The notes: generated from the sequence alone by a model not told the origin. A stretch of DNA of 64,000 bases from Bradyrhizobium sp. AUGA SZCCT0283 (GCF_018130385.1 NZ_JAFCLU010000011.1:175647-239646); one strand, 5' to 3'; counted from the stretch's first letter, positions 40,847 through 51,831 are shown. A program made the numbers and translations.

Positions 40847-42523
40847 ATGCAACACTTCAAGTTCGATATGCACGCGCGGGTTCAGCTCGCTTTGCTGGTT
40901 GCGGCTGCTTCGGTCTTTGCCGTGGATGCAATGGCCGCGAAGATGGCCGGCGAGCCGGCGGCGACCTGCAGCGACCTTATCCGACCGACCGATAACGCCG
41001 TCCGGATCGACTCCGCCTCCATGATAACGCCGACACCGCTGGCGGTCGCCGAAAGGGGACCGACGCCGGCGGCGCGGGTCACCCCGGCCAATCCGGAATT
41101 CTGCAAGGTGCTCGGCCAGATCGCGCCGGCCGATCCCAATGCGCCGCCGATCAAATTCCAGGTAAATCTCCCGGTGGAGTGGAACGGCCGCTCGCTGCAA
41201 TATGGCGGCGGCGGCTTCAACGGCGTGCTGATCACCGGTCTCGCCTTGCCGCCGGCCTATCCGTTCGGCATGGCTTCGCCACTGGCGCGCGGCTTCGTCA
41301 CTTACGGCACGGATTCCGGCCATGAGACCAAGCCAGGCGAGCCGCCGCAGGTGTTTGCGCTCAACGATGAGGCGTTCGAGAATTTTGCACATCGATCCTA
41401 CAAGCGCGTGCGGGACGCCGCCGTCGCCCTGATGGTGCGCGCCTATGGCAACCCGCCGGCCAAACTGTACTTCATGGGATCGTCGGAAGGCGGCCGCGAG
41501 GCGCTGACGATGGCGCAGCGCTACCCCGATGACTTTGACGGCATCTTTGCCCGCGTGCCTGTCATCAACTGGGTCGGATTGCAGCATGCCGGGACGCGGT
41601 CGGGGCTCGTAACGATGGGCGAAGGCTGGATTCGTCCTGCACAGGTCGAACTCGTCGCCAAGGCGGTGCTGCAGGCGTGCGACAAGGCGGATGGCGCCGA
41701 GGATCTGCTTGTTCTTGATCCGGTCGGCTGCAAGGCGAAATTCCAGCCGGAGTCGCTGCGCTGTGCGGCGGGCCAGAGCGGCGACCAGTGCCTGAGCGAG
41801 GCGCAGCTCGCGGCGATCAAGACGTTGCACGCGACCTACAAATTCCCGTTCGCACTGGAGAACGGCCTTGATGATTATCCGGGCTGGGGCGTCTCGGGCG
41901 AAAACACGCCTGCCTTCGGTCCGACCGGCGGCTGGATCGCCTGGTGGCTCGGCAAGGCGGCGCCGGCGCAGCCGCCGGTGCCGGCCAACGGCATCGCCTG
42001 GATCTATGGCGCGGGCGGCATCCAATATGTCTTCGCGCGCGACCCGAAGCTCGACGTCACGACATACAAGCCGGAAGATCACAAGGAGCGCCTGCTGCAG
42101 GTATCGCGTTTGATGGATTCGACCAATCCGGACCTCAGCCGTTTCAGCGCACGCGGCGGCAGGCTCGTGATTCTCGAGAATATGTCCGACTACGCCCAGA
42201 GCCCCTATGCGGGAATCCGCTACTTCGAAAACGTGCAGCGCACGTTGGGCAAGGAGAAGACGGCGGGGTTCGCCCGGCTCTACACGGCGCCTGGCGTCGA
42301 TCATGTCGGCTCGGGTGCGCCCGCCAATGTCGACATGCTCTCCGTGCTGGTCGACTGGGTCGAGAATGGCAAGGCGCCCGGCGATCTCGAAGTGATCGAG
42401 CAGAAGGTCGAAGCGCCGGCGTTCGAAACGAAGCGCGCGCTGCCGTTGTGCCAGTGGCCCTCATGGCCGCATTACAAATCGGGACCGGTCGATCGCGCGG
42501 CCAGTTTTGCCTGCGCGCCGTGA
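40847..42523 (+). CDS. Tannase/feruloyl esterase family hydrolase
   Basis: 558 residues with signal peptide (LALLVAAASVFAVDAMA) and ggggggaaac site. The tannase-family nucleophile region is LYFMGSSEGGREALTMAQRYPDDFDGI, with Ser as nucleophile, and the His is in APGVDHVGSG. It would hydrolyse ester-linked hydroxycinnamic or gallic acids outside the cytoplasm and feed the CoA ligase and P450. Oddly, both cysteines of the family's CS-D-HC disulfide are replaced (SS and HV), although six other Cys are present (DKADG... region and QCLSE). Confidence 0.82.
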   Translation: MQHFKFDMHARVQLALLVAAASVFAVDAMAAKMAGEPAATCSDLIRPTDNAVRIDSASMITPTPLAVAERGPTPAARVTPANPEFCKVLGQIAPADPNAPPIKFQVNLPVEWNGRSLQYGGGGFNGVLITGLALPPAYPFGMASPLARGFVTYGTDSGHETKPGEPPQVFALNDEAFENFAHRSYKRVRDAAVALMVRAYGNPPAKLYFMGSSEGGREALTMAQRYPDDFDGIFARVPVINWVGLQHAGTRSGLVTMGEGWIRPAQVELVAKAVLQACDKADGAEDLLVLDPVGCKAKFQPESLRCAAGQSGDQCLSEAQLAAIKTLHATYKFPFALENGLDDYPGWGVSGENTPAFGPTGGWIAWWLGKAAPAQPPVPANGIAWIYGAGGIQYVFARDPKLDVTTYKPEDHKERLLQVSRLMDSTNPDLSRFSARGGRLVILENMSDYAQSPYAGIRYFENVQRTLGKEKTAGFARLYTAPGVDHVGSGAPANVDMLSVLVDWVENGKAPGDLEVIEQKVEAPAFETKRALPLCQWPSWPHYKSGPVDRAASFACAP

Positions 42524-42532
42524 AGAAGAAAA

Positions 42533-43807
42533 CTATCCCGAGACCTTGCTCGAGCCTTGCGTGATCAGCCGCGCCGCGCGCTGGTCGCGGGCGTGGATCC
42601 ACAGCCAGCTCAGTGCGACGCTGAGCCTGTGGCGCAGGCCGATCAGGAAGTAGATGTGGGCGATGCCCCAGATCCACCAGGCGAGATTGCCGCGCAGCTT
42701 GATCCAGCCGAAATCGATCACGGCCTTGCGCTTGCCAATCTGTGCGAGATTTCCGGCGTGCTTGTAGCGGAACGGCGGCAAGGTGCTACCGCTCAAACGT
42801 GCCTTGATGAGCGCCGCCACATAGCGTCCCTGCTGTTTGGCGGCCGGCGCGATGCCGGGCACGGGATTGCCGTCGGGGCCGGCAATCGTCACGGTATCGC
42901 CGACGGCAAAGACATCGGGATGACCGGGCACGGTGAGATCGGGCTCAACCTTCAAACGATACGCGCGGTCGGCGGGCGCGTTCAGCCATTCCGCCGCGCG
43001 CGAGGCGCGCACGCCGGCAGCCCAGACGATGGTTCTGGCCTCCAGTTTGTTGCCGCCATAGACGACGCCATCGGCCGCACATTCGGTAACGGGCTGTCCC
43101 AGCACCACTTCGACGCCGATCTCCTCCAGCGAGCGCTGCGCATAGGCGGAGAGGTCTTCGGGAAAGCTGGCGAGAACGCGCGGGCCGGCCTCGATCAGCA
43201 CGACGCGGGTCTTGTGGGTGTCGATGTTGCGGAAGTCCGGCGGCAGCGTGTCCTTGGCAAGGTCGGCGATGGTTCCGGCCATTTCGACGCCGGTCGGGCC
43301 GGCGCCGATGATGACGAAGGTCAGCAGCGCCGCGCGCCGCGCCGGATCGTTCTCGCGTTCGGCACGCTCGAAGGCGACGAGGATGCGGCGTCTGAGTGTG
43401 GTGGCGTCCTCGAGCGTCTTCAGGCCCGGCGCGAACGGCTCCCATTCGTCGTGGCCGAAATAGGCGTGGCGGGCGCCGGTGGCCAGCACCAGCGTGTCGT
43501 AGGCGATCGCATCGCCGTCATCGAGCAGCACGCGCTTGCCCGCGGCATCGACGCCGCTGACATTTGCGAACAGCGTCGTCACCTCCTTGCGTCCGCGCAG
43601 CAGGTAGCGGATCGGCCAGGCGATTTCCGACGTCGCCAGCGAAGCGGTCGCGACCTGGTAGAGCAGCGGCTGGAACAGATGATGGTTGCGGCGGTCGATC
43701 AGCGTGATCTTGACGGGCGCGCCGGCGAGGCCGAAGGCGGTCTCCAGCCCGCCGAAACCGGCGCCGACGATGACGACATGATGGGGCTGTTTCGGCGCTG
43801 TCGTCAT
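42533..43807 (-). CDS. Type II NADH dehydrogenase (NDH-2)
   Basis: About 424 residues from ATG 43807. FAD motif HHVVIVGAGFGGLETA, NAD motif FVIIGAGPTGVEMAGTIADLA, and DVFAVGDTVTI near the C-terminus. Two hydrophobic C-terminal helices (LAWWIWGIAHIYFLIGLRHRLSVALSWLWI) anchor it to the inner membrane. It transfers electrons from NADH to quinone without proton pumping, which fits well with the bd oxidase in the same window. Convergent with the esterase gene (9-base gap). Confidence 0.9.
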   Translation of the reverse strand: MTTAPKQPHHVVIVGAGFGGLETAFGLAGAPVKITLIDRRNHHLFQPLLYQVATASLATSEIAWPIRYLLRGRKEVTTLFANVSGVDAAGKRVLLDDGDAIAYDTLVLATGARHAYFGHDEWEPFAPGLKTLEDATTLRRRILVAFERAERENDPARRAALLTFVIIGAGPTGVEMAGTIADLAKDTLPPDFRNIDTHKTRVVLIEAGPRVLASFPEDLSAYAQRSLEEIGVEVVLGQPVTECAADGVVYGGNKLEARTIVWAAGVRASRAAEWLNAPADRAYRLKVEPDLTVPGHPDVFAVGDTVTIAGPDGNPVPGIAPAAKQQGRYVAALIKARLSGSTLPPFRYKHAGNLAQIGKRKAVIDFGWIKLRGNLAWWIWGIAHIYFLIGLRHRLSVALSWLWIHARDQRAARLITQGSSKVSG

Positions 43808-44018
43808 GGCATGCAACCCCGGTTTCGGATGTCTCAACACATTGGATTATGTAGCCATTTGTCGCTCCGGTCCAAGACACCTTTGCCAATCGGCCGATAG
43901 CGAAAGCGTATCGTGCAAAGGCGCGAAAAGATTTTTCCGAGCCCGCATCCTTTGCCCGATCCCAAACGTCCTTGGAGCGAGATGCGCTGCTTTCGCAGCC
44001 GCAAGCGAGGAGAAAGCG

Positions 44019-44327
44019 ATGAAACGGACTGTAATCAGGTATAAAACCAAGCCGGAAATGGCCGACAGGAATGCCGAACTGGTCGCGGCGGTGTTTGCGG
44101 AACTGAAGGCGGTGCAGCCGGAAGGCCTTCGCTATATGTCGCTGCGGCTGGAGGATGACACCTTCATCCATTTCGTCGAGAGCGCGGCCGACGATGGGGC
44201 CAGCCCCTTGCCGAAGCTGGCGGCGTTCGGCTCGTTCCAGAGCGGCATTCGGGAGCGTTGCGCCGAGCCGCCGCTGGCCAAAGGCGCCACTGTCGTCGGC
44301 AATTATCGCATGCTGGGCGAGAATTGA
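44019..44327 (+). CDS. Small ABM-like protein upstream of the ECF sigma gene
   Basis: 102 residues from ATG 44019 (gaggaga upstream). KRTVIRYKTKPEMADRNAELVAAVFAELKAVQPEGLRYMSLRLEDDTFIHFVES resembles the dimeric alpha-beta barrel of antibiotic-monooxygenase-like proteins. Function unknown. The ECF sigma gene follows after 20 bases, and such proteins are frequent partners of ECF sigmas with SnoaL-like tails. Confidence 0.7.
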   Translation: MKRTVIRYKTKPEMADRNAELVAAVFAELKAVQPEGLRYMSLRLEDDTFIHFVESAADDGASPLPKLAAFGSFQSGIRERCAEPPLAKGATVVGNYRMLGEN

Positions 44328-44347
44328 ATTCGCGTGCCAGAGGCAGA

Positions 44348-45235
44348 ATGAAACTGGTCCCCGAGCCGTCCGCCGCCTTCGACATCGAACGGCTGCTGGC
44401 CGCGATGCGGCCGAGGCTGCATCGCTATTGCGCGCGCATGGTCGGCTCTGTGATCGACGGTGAGGACGTGCTGCAGGATGCGCTGATCAAGGCGGTGGAG
44501 GCGCATGCCGTCGCCGGCGACATCGGCAATCCCGAGGGCTGGCTGTTCCGGATCGCGCACAACACCGCGCTGGATTTTTTGCGCCGGCGCAACCGCCAGG
44601 AGGCGCTGCGCGGACCAGCGGAGGCGGACATGATCGTGGACCAGCTCGATGCCGTGGAGAGCCGCCAGATCGCTGCGACCTCTCTGCGTACCTTCATGCG
44701 CCTGCCGGTGCCGCAGCGCTCAAGCGTGATCCTGATGGACGTGCTCGGCTGCTCGCTCAAGGAGATCTGCGAGATCATGGCGTGCAGCCTGCCGGCGGCC
44801 AAGGCTGCGCTGCATCGCGGGCGCGCGCAGTTGCGGGAAATCGCCGACGAGCCGGACGACGCGCCGCAACAGAGATTGTCGGATGCCGATCGCAAGCGCC
44901 TCGGCGCCTATGTCGCCCATTTCAACGCGCGGGATTTCGACGCGATCCGCGCCATGATCTCGGACGACGTCAGGCTCGATCTCGTCAGCAGGACCCATAT
45001 GCGCGGCAAGGCCGAAGTTTTTCGCTATTTCGGCAATTACGCCAAGGTCAGCGATTGGCGTCTGGTCCCAGGCCTGGTGGAGGGACATCCCGCCATCCTG
45101 GTGTTCGATCCGAACGTGCCTGATAAGGGGCCGAAATATTTCGTCCTGCTGGGCTGGTCGGCCGACAAGGTCGCGACCATCCGTGATTTCCGCCATGCGG
45201 CGTACGCGATCGACGGTGCGAAATATTCGGTCTGA
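44348..45235 (+). CDS. ECF sigma factor with C-terminal SnoaL-like domain
   Basis: About 295 residues from ATG 44348. Sigma region 2 (PRLHRYCARMVGSVIDGEDVLQDALIKAVE, NPEGWLFRIAHNTALDFLRRR) and region 4 (FMRLPVPQRSSVILMDVLGCSLKEICEIM, PAAKAALHRGRAQL). The last ~100 residues (YVAHFNARDFDAIRAMISDDVRLDL, FVLLGWSADKVATIRDFRHA) form a SnoaL/NTF2-like domain, as in ECF41-type sigmas that sense through the tail and have no anti-sigma. Target promoters unknown; the small upstream gene is a probable partner. Confidence 0.87.
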   Translation: MKLVPEPSAAFDIERLLAAMRPRLHRYCARMVGSVIDGEDVLQDALIKAVEAHAVAGDIGNPEGWLFRIAHNTALDFLRRRNRQEALRGPAEADMIVDQLDAVESRQIAATSLRTFMRLPVPQRSSVILMDVLGCSLKEICEIMACSLPAAKAALHRGRAQLREIADEPDDAPQQRLSDADRKRLGAYVAHFNARDFDAIRAMISDDVRLDLVSRTHMRGKAEVFRYFGNYAKVSDWRLVPGLVEGHPAILVFDPNVPDKGPKYFVLLGWSADKVATIRDFRHAAYAIDGAKYSV

Positions 45236-45482
45236 ACCGCTCCCCGGTGCGACAATTCTGGCCCGTCGACCTGAACTATAATTCTTGCCATCCCCGCCAT
45301 CTGCGAACTATGGTGCAGGCCGCTGCGGTATGAGCCGAAGGTCCAAAGCGGGACCGGCGGTTCATGCTTGCCGCTGACCGGCCATTTCGCGCACAAAATA
45401 CCTCACCTGATAATGAGGCGCGCGGGACAGCGTGGTCGCCCGGTCGACCGGGTCTGGTTCGATAACGAGGAGGGGAGTGATT

Positions 45483-46655
45483 ATGAAGAAGGCATTCTGG
45501 CTGGCGGGCGCAACCGTTTTCGCGCTGACGCAGACGGCGCTCGCAGGCGATACCATCAAGATCGGCTTTGTCTCGACCTTCAGCGGTCCGACCGCTGTGA
45601 TCGGCAATGACATGCGCAACTCGTTCGAGCTGGCGCTGGACCATCTCGGCCGCAAGATGGGCGGCAAGCCGGTCGAGGTGATCTATGAGGACGACGGCCA
45701 GAAGCCCGACGTCGGCAAGCAGAAGACCGAAAAACTGATCCAGTCCGACAAGGTCGATTTCATCGCCGGCTATATCTGGTCGAACGTGCTCTTGGCCTCG
45801 CTGAAGACCGCGGTCGATTCCAAGACCTTCCTGATCTCGGCCAATGCCGGTCCCTCGCAGCTCGCCGGCGAGCTCTGCTCGCCCTACGTGTTCTCCACCT
45901 CCTGGCAGAACGACCAGACCCCGCAGGCGGTCGGCACCTACATGAACCAGAAGGGCGTCAAGTCGGTGTTCCTGATCGGCCCGAACTACGCGGCCGGCAA
46001 GGACATGCTGGCCGGCGTCAAGAGCACGTTCAAGGGACAGGTCGTGGGCGAAGAATATACGGTGTGGCCGAGCCAGCTCGACTTCTCCGCCGAACTCACC
46101 AAGGCCAAGAACTCCAAGGCCGAGTCGATCTTCGTGTTCTATCCGGGTGCTGCCGGCGTGCAGTTCCTCAATCAGTACGCGCAGGCCGGGCTCAAGCAGC
46201 AGATCCCGCTCTATACGGCGTTCACCATCGACGAATTGTCGCTGCCGCTGCAGAAGGAAAACGCGATCGGCGTGCCCGGCGCGCAGCAGTGGGTCAACGA
46301 CCTGCCCAACGCCGAGAACAAGAAGTTCGTCGAGGACTACCGCAAGAAGTACACCGGGCTGCGCCCGACCTTCTACGGCGCGCAGTCCTATGACGCCGCC
46401 AACCTGATCAACAGCGCGGTCGTCGCCGTGAAGGGCGACACCTCGAAGAAGGACGAGATGAAGGCCGCGATGGAGAAGGCCGACTTCAAGTCGGTGCGCG
46501 GTCCGTTCAAATACGGCAAGAACCACATTCCGATCCAGAATTTCTACCTGCAGGACGTGGTCAAGGACGCCGACGGCCAGCTCTCGCTCAAGACGGTGGC
46601 CACCATCGTCAAGGATGACCAGGACCGCTTCCACGACAAATGTCCGATGAAGTGA
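45483..46655 (+). CDS. Liv-type ABC transporter substrate-binding protein
   Basis: 390 residues from ATG 45483 (gaggagggg site); signal peptide FWLAGATVFALTQTALA. Type I fold: DTIKIGFVSTFSGPTAVIGND, EVIYEDDGQKPDVGKQKTEKLIQSDKVDF, GPNYAAGKDM, TFYGAQSYDAANLI. This subgroup includes benzoate-derivative binding proteins from Rhodopseudomonas, so an aromatic acid is as likely as an amino acid. A hairpin terminator separates it from the permease genes, which gives more binding protein than permease. The 247-bp gap upstream holds a cctca..tgagg inverted repeat (about 45402-45420) but nothing I can name. Confidence 0.9.
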   Translation: MKKAFWLAGATVFALTQTALAGDTIKIGFVSTFSGPTAVIGNDMRNSFELALDHLGRKMGGKPVEVIYEDDGQKPDVGKQKTEKLIQSDKVDFIAGYIWSNVLLASLKTAVDSKTFLISANAGPSQLAGELCSPYVFSTSWQNDQTPQAVGTYMNQKGVKSVFLIGPNYAAGKDMLAGVKSTFKGQVVGEEYTVWPSQLDFSAELTKAKNSKAESIFVFYPGAAGVQFLNQYAQAGLKQQIPLYTAFTIDELSLPLQKENAIGVPGAQQWVNDLPNAENKKFVEDYRKKYTGLRPTFYGAQSYDAANLINSAVVAVKGDTSKKDEMKAAMEKADFKSVRGPFKYGKNHIPIQNFYLQDVVKDADGQLSLKTVATIVKDDQDRFHDKCPMK

Positions 46656-46748
46656 TGGTTGGCATGGCCGGTGCATGATCTCGCGGACACGCCCCGGGCT
46701 TGACCCGGGGGCGGTTTGCGACAGATCATCCGCCCAACAAGAAAAATG

Positions 46749-46781
46749 GCGGCGGCGCAGATGTGCTGCCGCTGTTTTGTT
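46749..46781 (+). terminator. Intrinsic terminator/attenuator between binding protein and livH
   Basis: An 8-bp stem gcggcggc/gctgccgc (one G-T pair, 46749-46756 with 46765-46772) with loop gcagatgt is followed by tgttttgtt. It would stop part of the transcripts after the binding-protein gene. Confidence 0.6.
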
Positions 46782-46803
46782 AGGCCCAGAGTCCAAGGGA
46801 TCT

Positions 46804-47721
46804 ATGCTCGTCCTCGTAGAACAATCGCTGAACGGCCTGCAGTTCGGCCTGCTGCTGTTCCTGCTGGCAGCCGGCTTGACGCTGGTGTTCGGCATCATGG
46901 ATTTCGTCAATCTGGCGCACGGCTCGCTCTACATGATGGGCGCCTATTTCGCGGCCACCTTCGTGGCATGGACCGGAAGTTTTGTGCTCGGCATCTTGCT
47001 CGCGCTCGGCGCCACGCTGCTGCTGGGCATAGCGCTCGAATTCATCGCGCTCCGCCATCTCTATGGCCGCGACCATCTCGACCAGGTTTTGGCGACGTTC
47101 GGGTTGATTTTGTTTTTCAATGACGCGGTGCGGCTGATCTGGGGACCGGCCGGCCTGTCGCTGCCGCTTCCGGCCTGGCTAACCGTGCCGGTGCAGATCG
47201 TCCCCGGCGTGTTCTATCCGGCCTACCGGCTGTCGATCATCGTGGTCGCGCTCGCGGTCGCCGCATTGCTCTATATCGTCGTCATGCGGACCCGTATCGG
47301 CATGCTGATCCGCGCCGGCGCCTCGAACCGCGAAATGATCGGCGCGCTCGGCATCAACATCAAACTGCTGTTCACGCTGGTGTTCGGGTTAGGGGCGGCC
47401 CTCGCCGGCCTCGCCGGGCTGATGCAGGCGCCGATTCTGACGGTGCAGATCGGCATGGGTGAGAACATCCTGATTCTCGCCTTCGTCATCATCGTGATCG
47501 GCGGCATCGGCTCGATCCGCGGCGCCTTCATGGCCGCGATTTTCGTCGGCATGATCGATACGCTCGGCCGCGCCTTCCTGCCTGATTTGCTGCGCATGGT
47601 CTTGAGTTCTTCCGCAGCCTCCACCGCGGCACCCGCATTGTCCTCGATGCTGATCTATCTGCTGATGGCGATTGTGCTCGTCGTGCGGCCGGAGGGGCTG
47701 TTTCCGGCCGCCAAGCGATGA
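46804..47721 (+). CDS. livH: Branched-chain amino acid-type ABC permease (LivH-like)
   Basis: About 305 residues from ATG 46804 (aaggga upstream). NGLQFGLLLFLLAAGLTLVFGIMDFVNLAHGSLYMMGAY is the LivH start. GASNREMIGALGINIKLLFTLVFGLGAALAGLAGLM is the coupling loop and the next helix. It forms the membrane channel with the next gene, which overlaps it by 4 bases. Confidence 0.92.
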   Translation: MLVLVEQSLNGLQFGLLLFLLAAGLTLVFGIMDFVNLAHGSLYMMGAYFAATFVAWTGSFVLGILLALGATLLLGIALEFIALRHLYGRDHLDQVLATFGLILFFNDAVRLIWGPAGLSLPLPAWLTVPVQIVPGVFYPAYRLSIIVVALAVAALLYIVVMRTRIGMLIRAGASNREMIGALGINIKLLFTLVFGLGAALAGLAGLMQAPILTVQIGMGENILILAFVIIVIGGIGSIRGAFMAAIFVGMIDTLGRAFLPDLLRMVLSSSAASTAAPALSSMLIYLLMAIVLVVRPEGLFPAAKR

Positions 47722-48657
47722 AATCTCCAATCAACGTCCGCAACGTCGTCGTGGCGCTCGTCGCGCTTGGCCTCACGCTGCTGCCGGTCTATTCCGCGCT
47801 GACCGGCAACATCTTCATCCTGACGCTGTTCACCCGCATCGTCATCTTCGCGCTCGCCGCCGCCAGCCTCAACCTCATCATGGGCTATGGCGGCATGATG
47901 AGCTTTGGCCACGCCGCCTATCTCGGCATCGGCGGCTATGCGGTCGGCATCCTCGCCTTCGAAGGCATCGGCTCCGGCTTCATCCAGTGGCCGGTGGCGC
48001 TGGCGGCGTCGGCGCTGTATGCGCTCGTGATCGGCGCGCTCAGCTTGCGCACCCGCGGTGTCTATTTCATCATGATCACGCTCGCCTTTGCGCAGATGGC
48101 CTATTACGTCACCTCGGGCCTCTCGCGCTATGGCGGCGACGACGGCCTCACCATCTACAAGCGCAGCACTTTCGGCGGCCTGATCGACCTGTCGAACCGT
48201 GTGCAGTTCTACTACCTCTGCCTCTTCTGCCTGTTCGGCGGCATCTATCTGATCTGGCGCATCATCAATTCGCGGTTCGGCATGGTGGTGCAGGGCATTC
48301 GTTCCAACGAGCAGCGCATGCAGGCGATCGGCTTTCATGCCAACAGATATCGTCTGGTCTGTTTCGTCATCTCAGGCACCATCTGCGGCCTTGCCGGCGC
48401 GCTATTGGCGAACAATACCGACTTCGTCAGTCCGGCCGGAATGTACTGGACCCGCTCCGGCGAACTGATGGTGATGGTGGTGTTCGGCGGCATGGGCTCG
48501 CTGTTCGGCCCGGTCATCGGCACCATCGTGTTTCTGCTGCTGGAAGAGCTGTTGTCGCAGTTCACCGAATACTGGGCGCTGATCATGGGCCCGCTGTTGC
48601 TGCTGATCGTGCTGTTCGCGCGCGGCGGCATCATGGGCGTGCTCGGGAGGTTTAGCC

Positions 48658-48665
<8 letters not shown>
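47718..48665 (+). CDS. livM: Branched-chain amino acid-type ABC permease (LivM-like)
   Basis: 315 residues. LAAASLNLIMGYGGMMSFGHAAYLGIGGYAVGIL and RSNEQRMQAIGFHANRYRLVCFVISGTICGLAGAL are LivM hallmarks. Start overlaps livH (ATGA) and the end overlaps livG by 8 bases, so the transporter genes are translationally coupled. Confidence 0.92.
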
Positions 48666-50131
<1,466 letters not shown>

Positions 50132-50143
50132 GCGATCCCTGTC

Positions 50144-50264
50144 GTCGTCCCTGCGAACGCAGGGACCCATACGCCGCGGCCGTTGTTATTTAAGGCGGTG
50201 GTCGATGGTCTTCCTCTAATCATTGGCATCGGTGGTTATGGGTCCCTGCGTTCGCAGGGACGAC
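50144..50264. repeat. REPIN-like inverted repeat pair (gtcgtccctgcg family), copy 2
   Basis: Perfect 28-bp arms (50144-50171 and 50237-50264) around 65 bp. It is the opposite-orientation counterpart of the element at 2953-3066, with one base change per arm (aac for aaa). It separates livF from the convergent ligase gene and could terminate both. Confidence 0.8.
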
Positions 50265-50279
50265 TAGAGAACGCCCGCC

Positions 50280-51716
50280 TCAAAACATCTCGAAATATTC
50301 GCGGTGCTCCCAGTCCGACACCTCGGCCTGAAACCGCTCGATCTCCGCATTCTTGATGTGGACGTAATAGTCGACGAACTCCGCGCCCAGCGCCTGCCGG
50401 AAGAACGGATCGTCCTGCAGCGCGAACACCGCCTCGCGCAGGCTCTTCGGCAATAGCTCTGCCTTGGTCTCGTACGGCGTATCCGCTGATGGCCCCGGAT
50501 CGAGTTTGCGGTCGACGCCGTCGAGCCCGGAGAGAATTTGCGAAGCCATGTAGAGATAGGGATTGGCCGCAGGCTCGCCGATCCGGTTTTCCAGGCGCGT
50601 CGCGCTATCGCCTGCGCGGCCGAGCACGCGGATCATGACGCCTCTGTTGTCGCGGCCCCAGATCGCGCGGTCCGGCGCCAGCGAGTAGGAGCGGTAGCGC
50701 TTGTAGCCGTTGATGGTCGGTGTCGTGAACACGGTGGAGGCGCGGGCGTGCTCCAGTAGTCCTGCGAGGTAGGCGCGGCCGAACGCGCTCAGCGCCTCGC
50801 CCTTGTCGCTGGCCATGAACGCGTTCTCGCCATTCGCCCGCGACACCACCGATTGATGCAGGTGCCAGCCGGAGGCGAATACATTCGGCAGTTTCGGACG
50901 GCACATGAAGGTGGCGTGATAGCCGTGGCGGCGGGCGATCTGCTTCACGGCGCTACGAAACAGCACCATGTTGTCTGCGGGAGCGAGGCCCTTGGTGGGC
51001 TGGAAGGTGAATTCGCACTGGCTCGGGCCGAACTCGACCTCGACCGATCGCAGCGGCAGGCCGAGCGCCAGCACGTCGCGGCGGATGATTTCGAGCGCCG
51101 GCTCCATCTGGTCGTAACGCTGCTCGGTCAGGTATTGGTAGCCGTGCGACAGCAGGCTGACGGAAGGCGGACGTCCGGGCTGGCCGGCATCTTCCGGCGC
51201 CATGTGGGCGTCTTCGAGCTTGAAGAGGTGGAATTCAACTTCGAGCCCCGCGACGAAATCGTAACCGCGGCTTCCCAGTTGATCGAGTACCCTACGATAG
51301 AGATGCCGCGTGGCGAACGGCACCGGGCGGCCGTCGCTGAAATAGAGGTCGCACAGCAGCCATCCCGTCGTCGGTGCCCATGGCAGCACGCGAAACGTCG
51401 TGGGGTCCGCCACCATCAACACGTCGGCGGCGCCCTCCATCTCCTTCATGCCAAAACCGCCGCCGGCCGTGAACACCGGGAACACCGTCTTGTGCGAGGT
51501 GTCCTTGGCCAGCATCGTGGTGGTGATGGAGCAGCCGCTCTCAAGCGAAGCCATCGCTTCGCCAGCCACCAGCGTCTTGCCGCGCAAAATGCCGTGCTGG
51601 TCGGGGAATGACAGCCTGACGACTTCGAGATTTTTCTCTTCGACGATTTTGCGCAGGTGGCTGGCCGCCTCCTGCTGTTCCTTCGACCACAGCCCGTGAC
51701 GTTCGACGAAATTCAA
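50280..51716 (-). CDS. Glutamine-synthetase-like amine ligase
   Basis: 478 residues starting at TTG 51716, with a gaggggggaa site 9 bases upstream. GS beta-Grasp start (VVRLSFPDQHGILRGKTL) and active-site motifs GLEVEFHLF, SVEVEFGPSQCEF, ASGWHLHQSV and RLENRIGEPAANPYLYMA. Sequence and context are unlike housekeeping GlnA. It belongs to the gamma-glutamyl-amide ligase group (PuuA, GlnT, AtdA1-like). Next to a Rieske oxygenase, it could gamma-glutamylate an amine or aniline before ring attack. That is an inference from the aniline pathway; glutamine amidotransferase and reductase genes are missing here. Confidence 0.82.
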   Translation of the reverse strand: MNFVERHGLWSKEQQEAASHLRKIVEEKNLEVVRLSFPDQHGILRGKTLVAGEAMASLESGCSITTTMLAKDTSHKTVFPVFTAGGGFGMKEMEGAADVLMVADPTTFRVLPWAPTTGWLLCDLYFSDGRPVPFATRHLYRRVLDQLGSRGYDFVAGLEVEFHLFKLEDAHMAPEDAGQPGRPPSVSLLSHGYQYLTEQRYDQMEPALEIIRRDVLALGLPLRSVEVEFGPSQCEFTFQPTKGLAPADNMVLFRSAVKQIARRHGYHATFMCRPKLPNVFASGWHLHQSVVSRANGENAFMASDKGEALSAFGRAYLAGLLEHARASTVFTTPTINGYKRYRSYSLAPDRAIWGRDNRGVMIRVLGRAGDSATRLENRIGEPAANPYLYMASQILSGLDGVDRKLDPGPSADTPYETKAELLPKSLREAVFALQDDPFFRQALGAEFVDYYVHIKNAEIERFQAEVSDWEHREYFEMF

Positions 51717-51736
51717 CGCGTCATTCCCCCCTCTTC

Positions 51737-51820
51737 CGTCATTCCGGGGCGATGCGTAAGCATCGAACCCGGAATCTCGAGATTCCGGGTCTGATCCTTC
51801 GGACCATCCCGGAATGACGG
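51737..51820. repeat. Palindromic repeat (cgtcattccgggg family), copy 2
   Basis: Outer arms cgtcattccgggg and cccggaatgacg with an inner ccggaatctcgagattccgg palindrome. Same family as 4251-4352. It fills most of the gap between the Rieske oxygenase stop and the ligase start on the same strand. Confidence 0.7.
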
Positions 51821-51831
51821 TGCAACAAATA

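Noticed and set aside
45236..45482. A sigma-54 site before the Liv-type operon (tggtgcaggccgctgc)
   Set aside because: The GG and GC elements are 13, not 12, bases apart and the boxes deviate from consensus.
50280..51716. Calling the GS-like gene housekeeping glnA
   Set aside because: No glnB or other nitrogen genes adjacent, an N-terminus unlike GlnA, and a catabolic context; it fits the gamma-glutamyl ligase group better.
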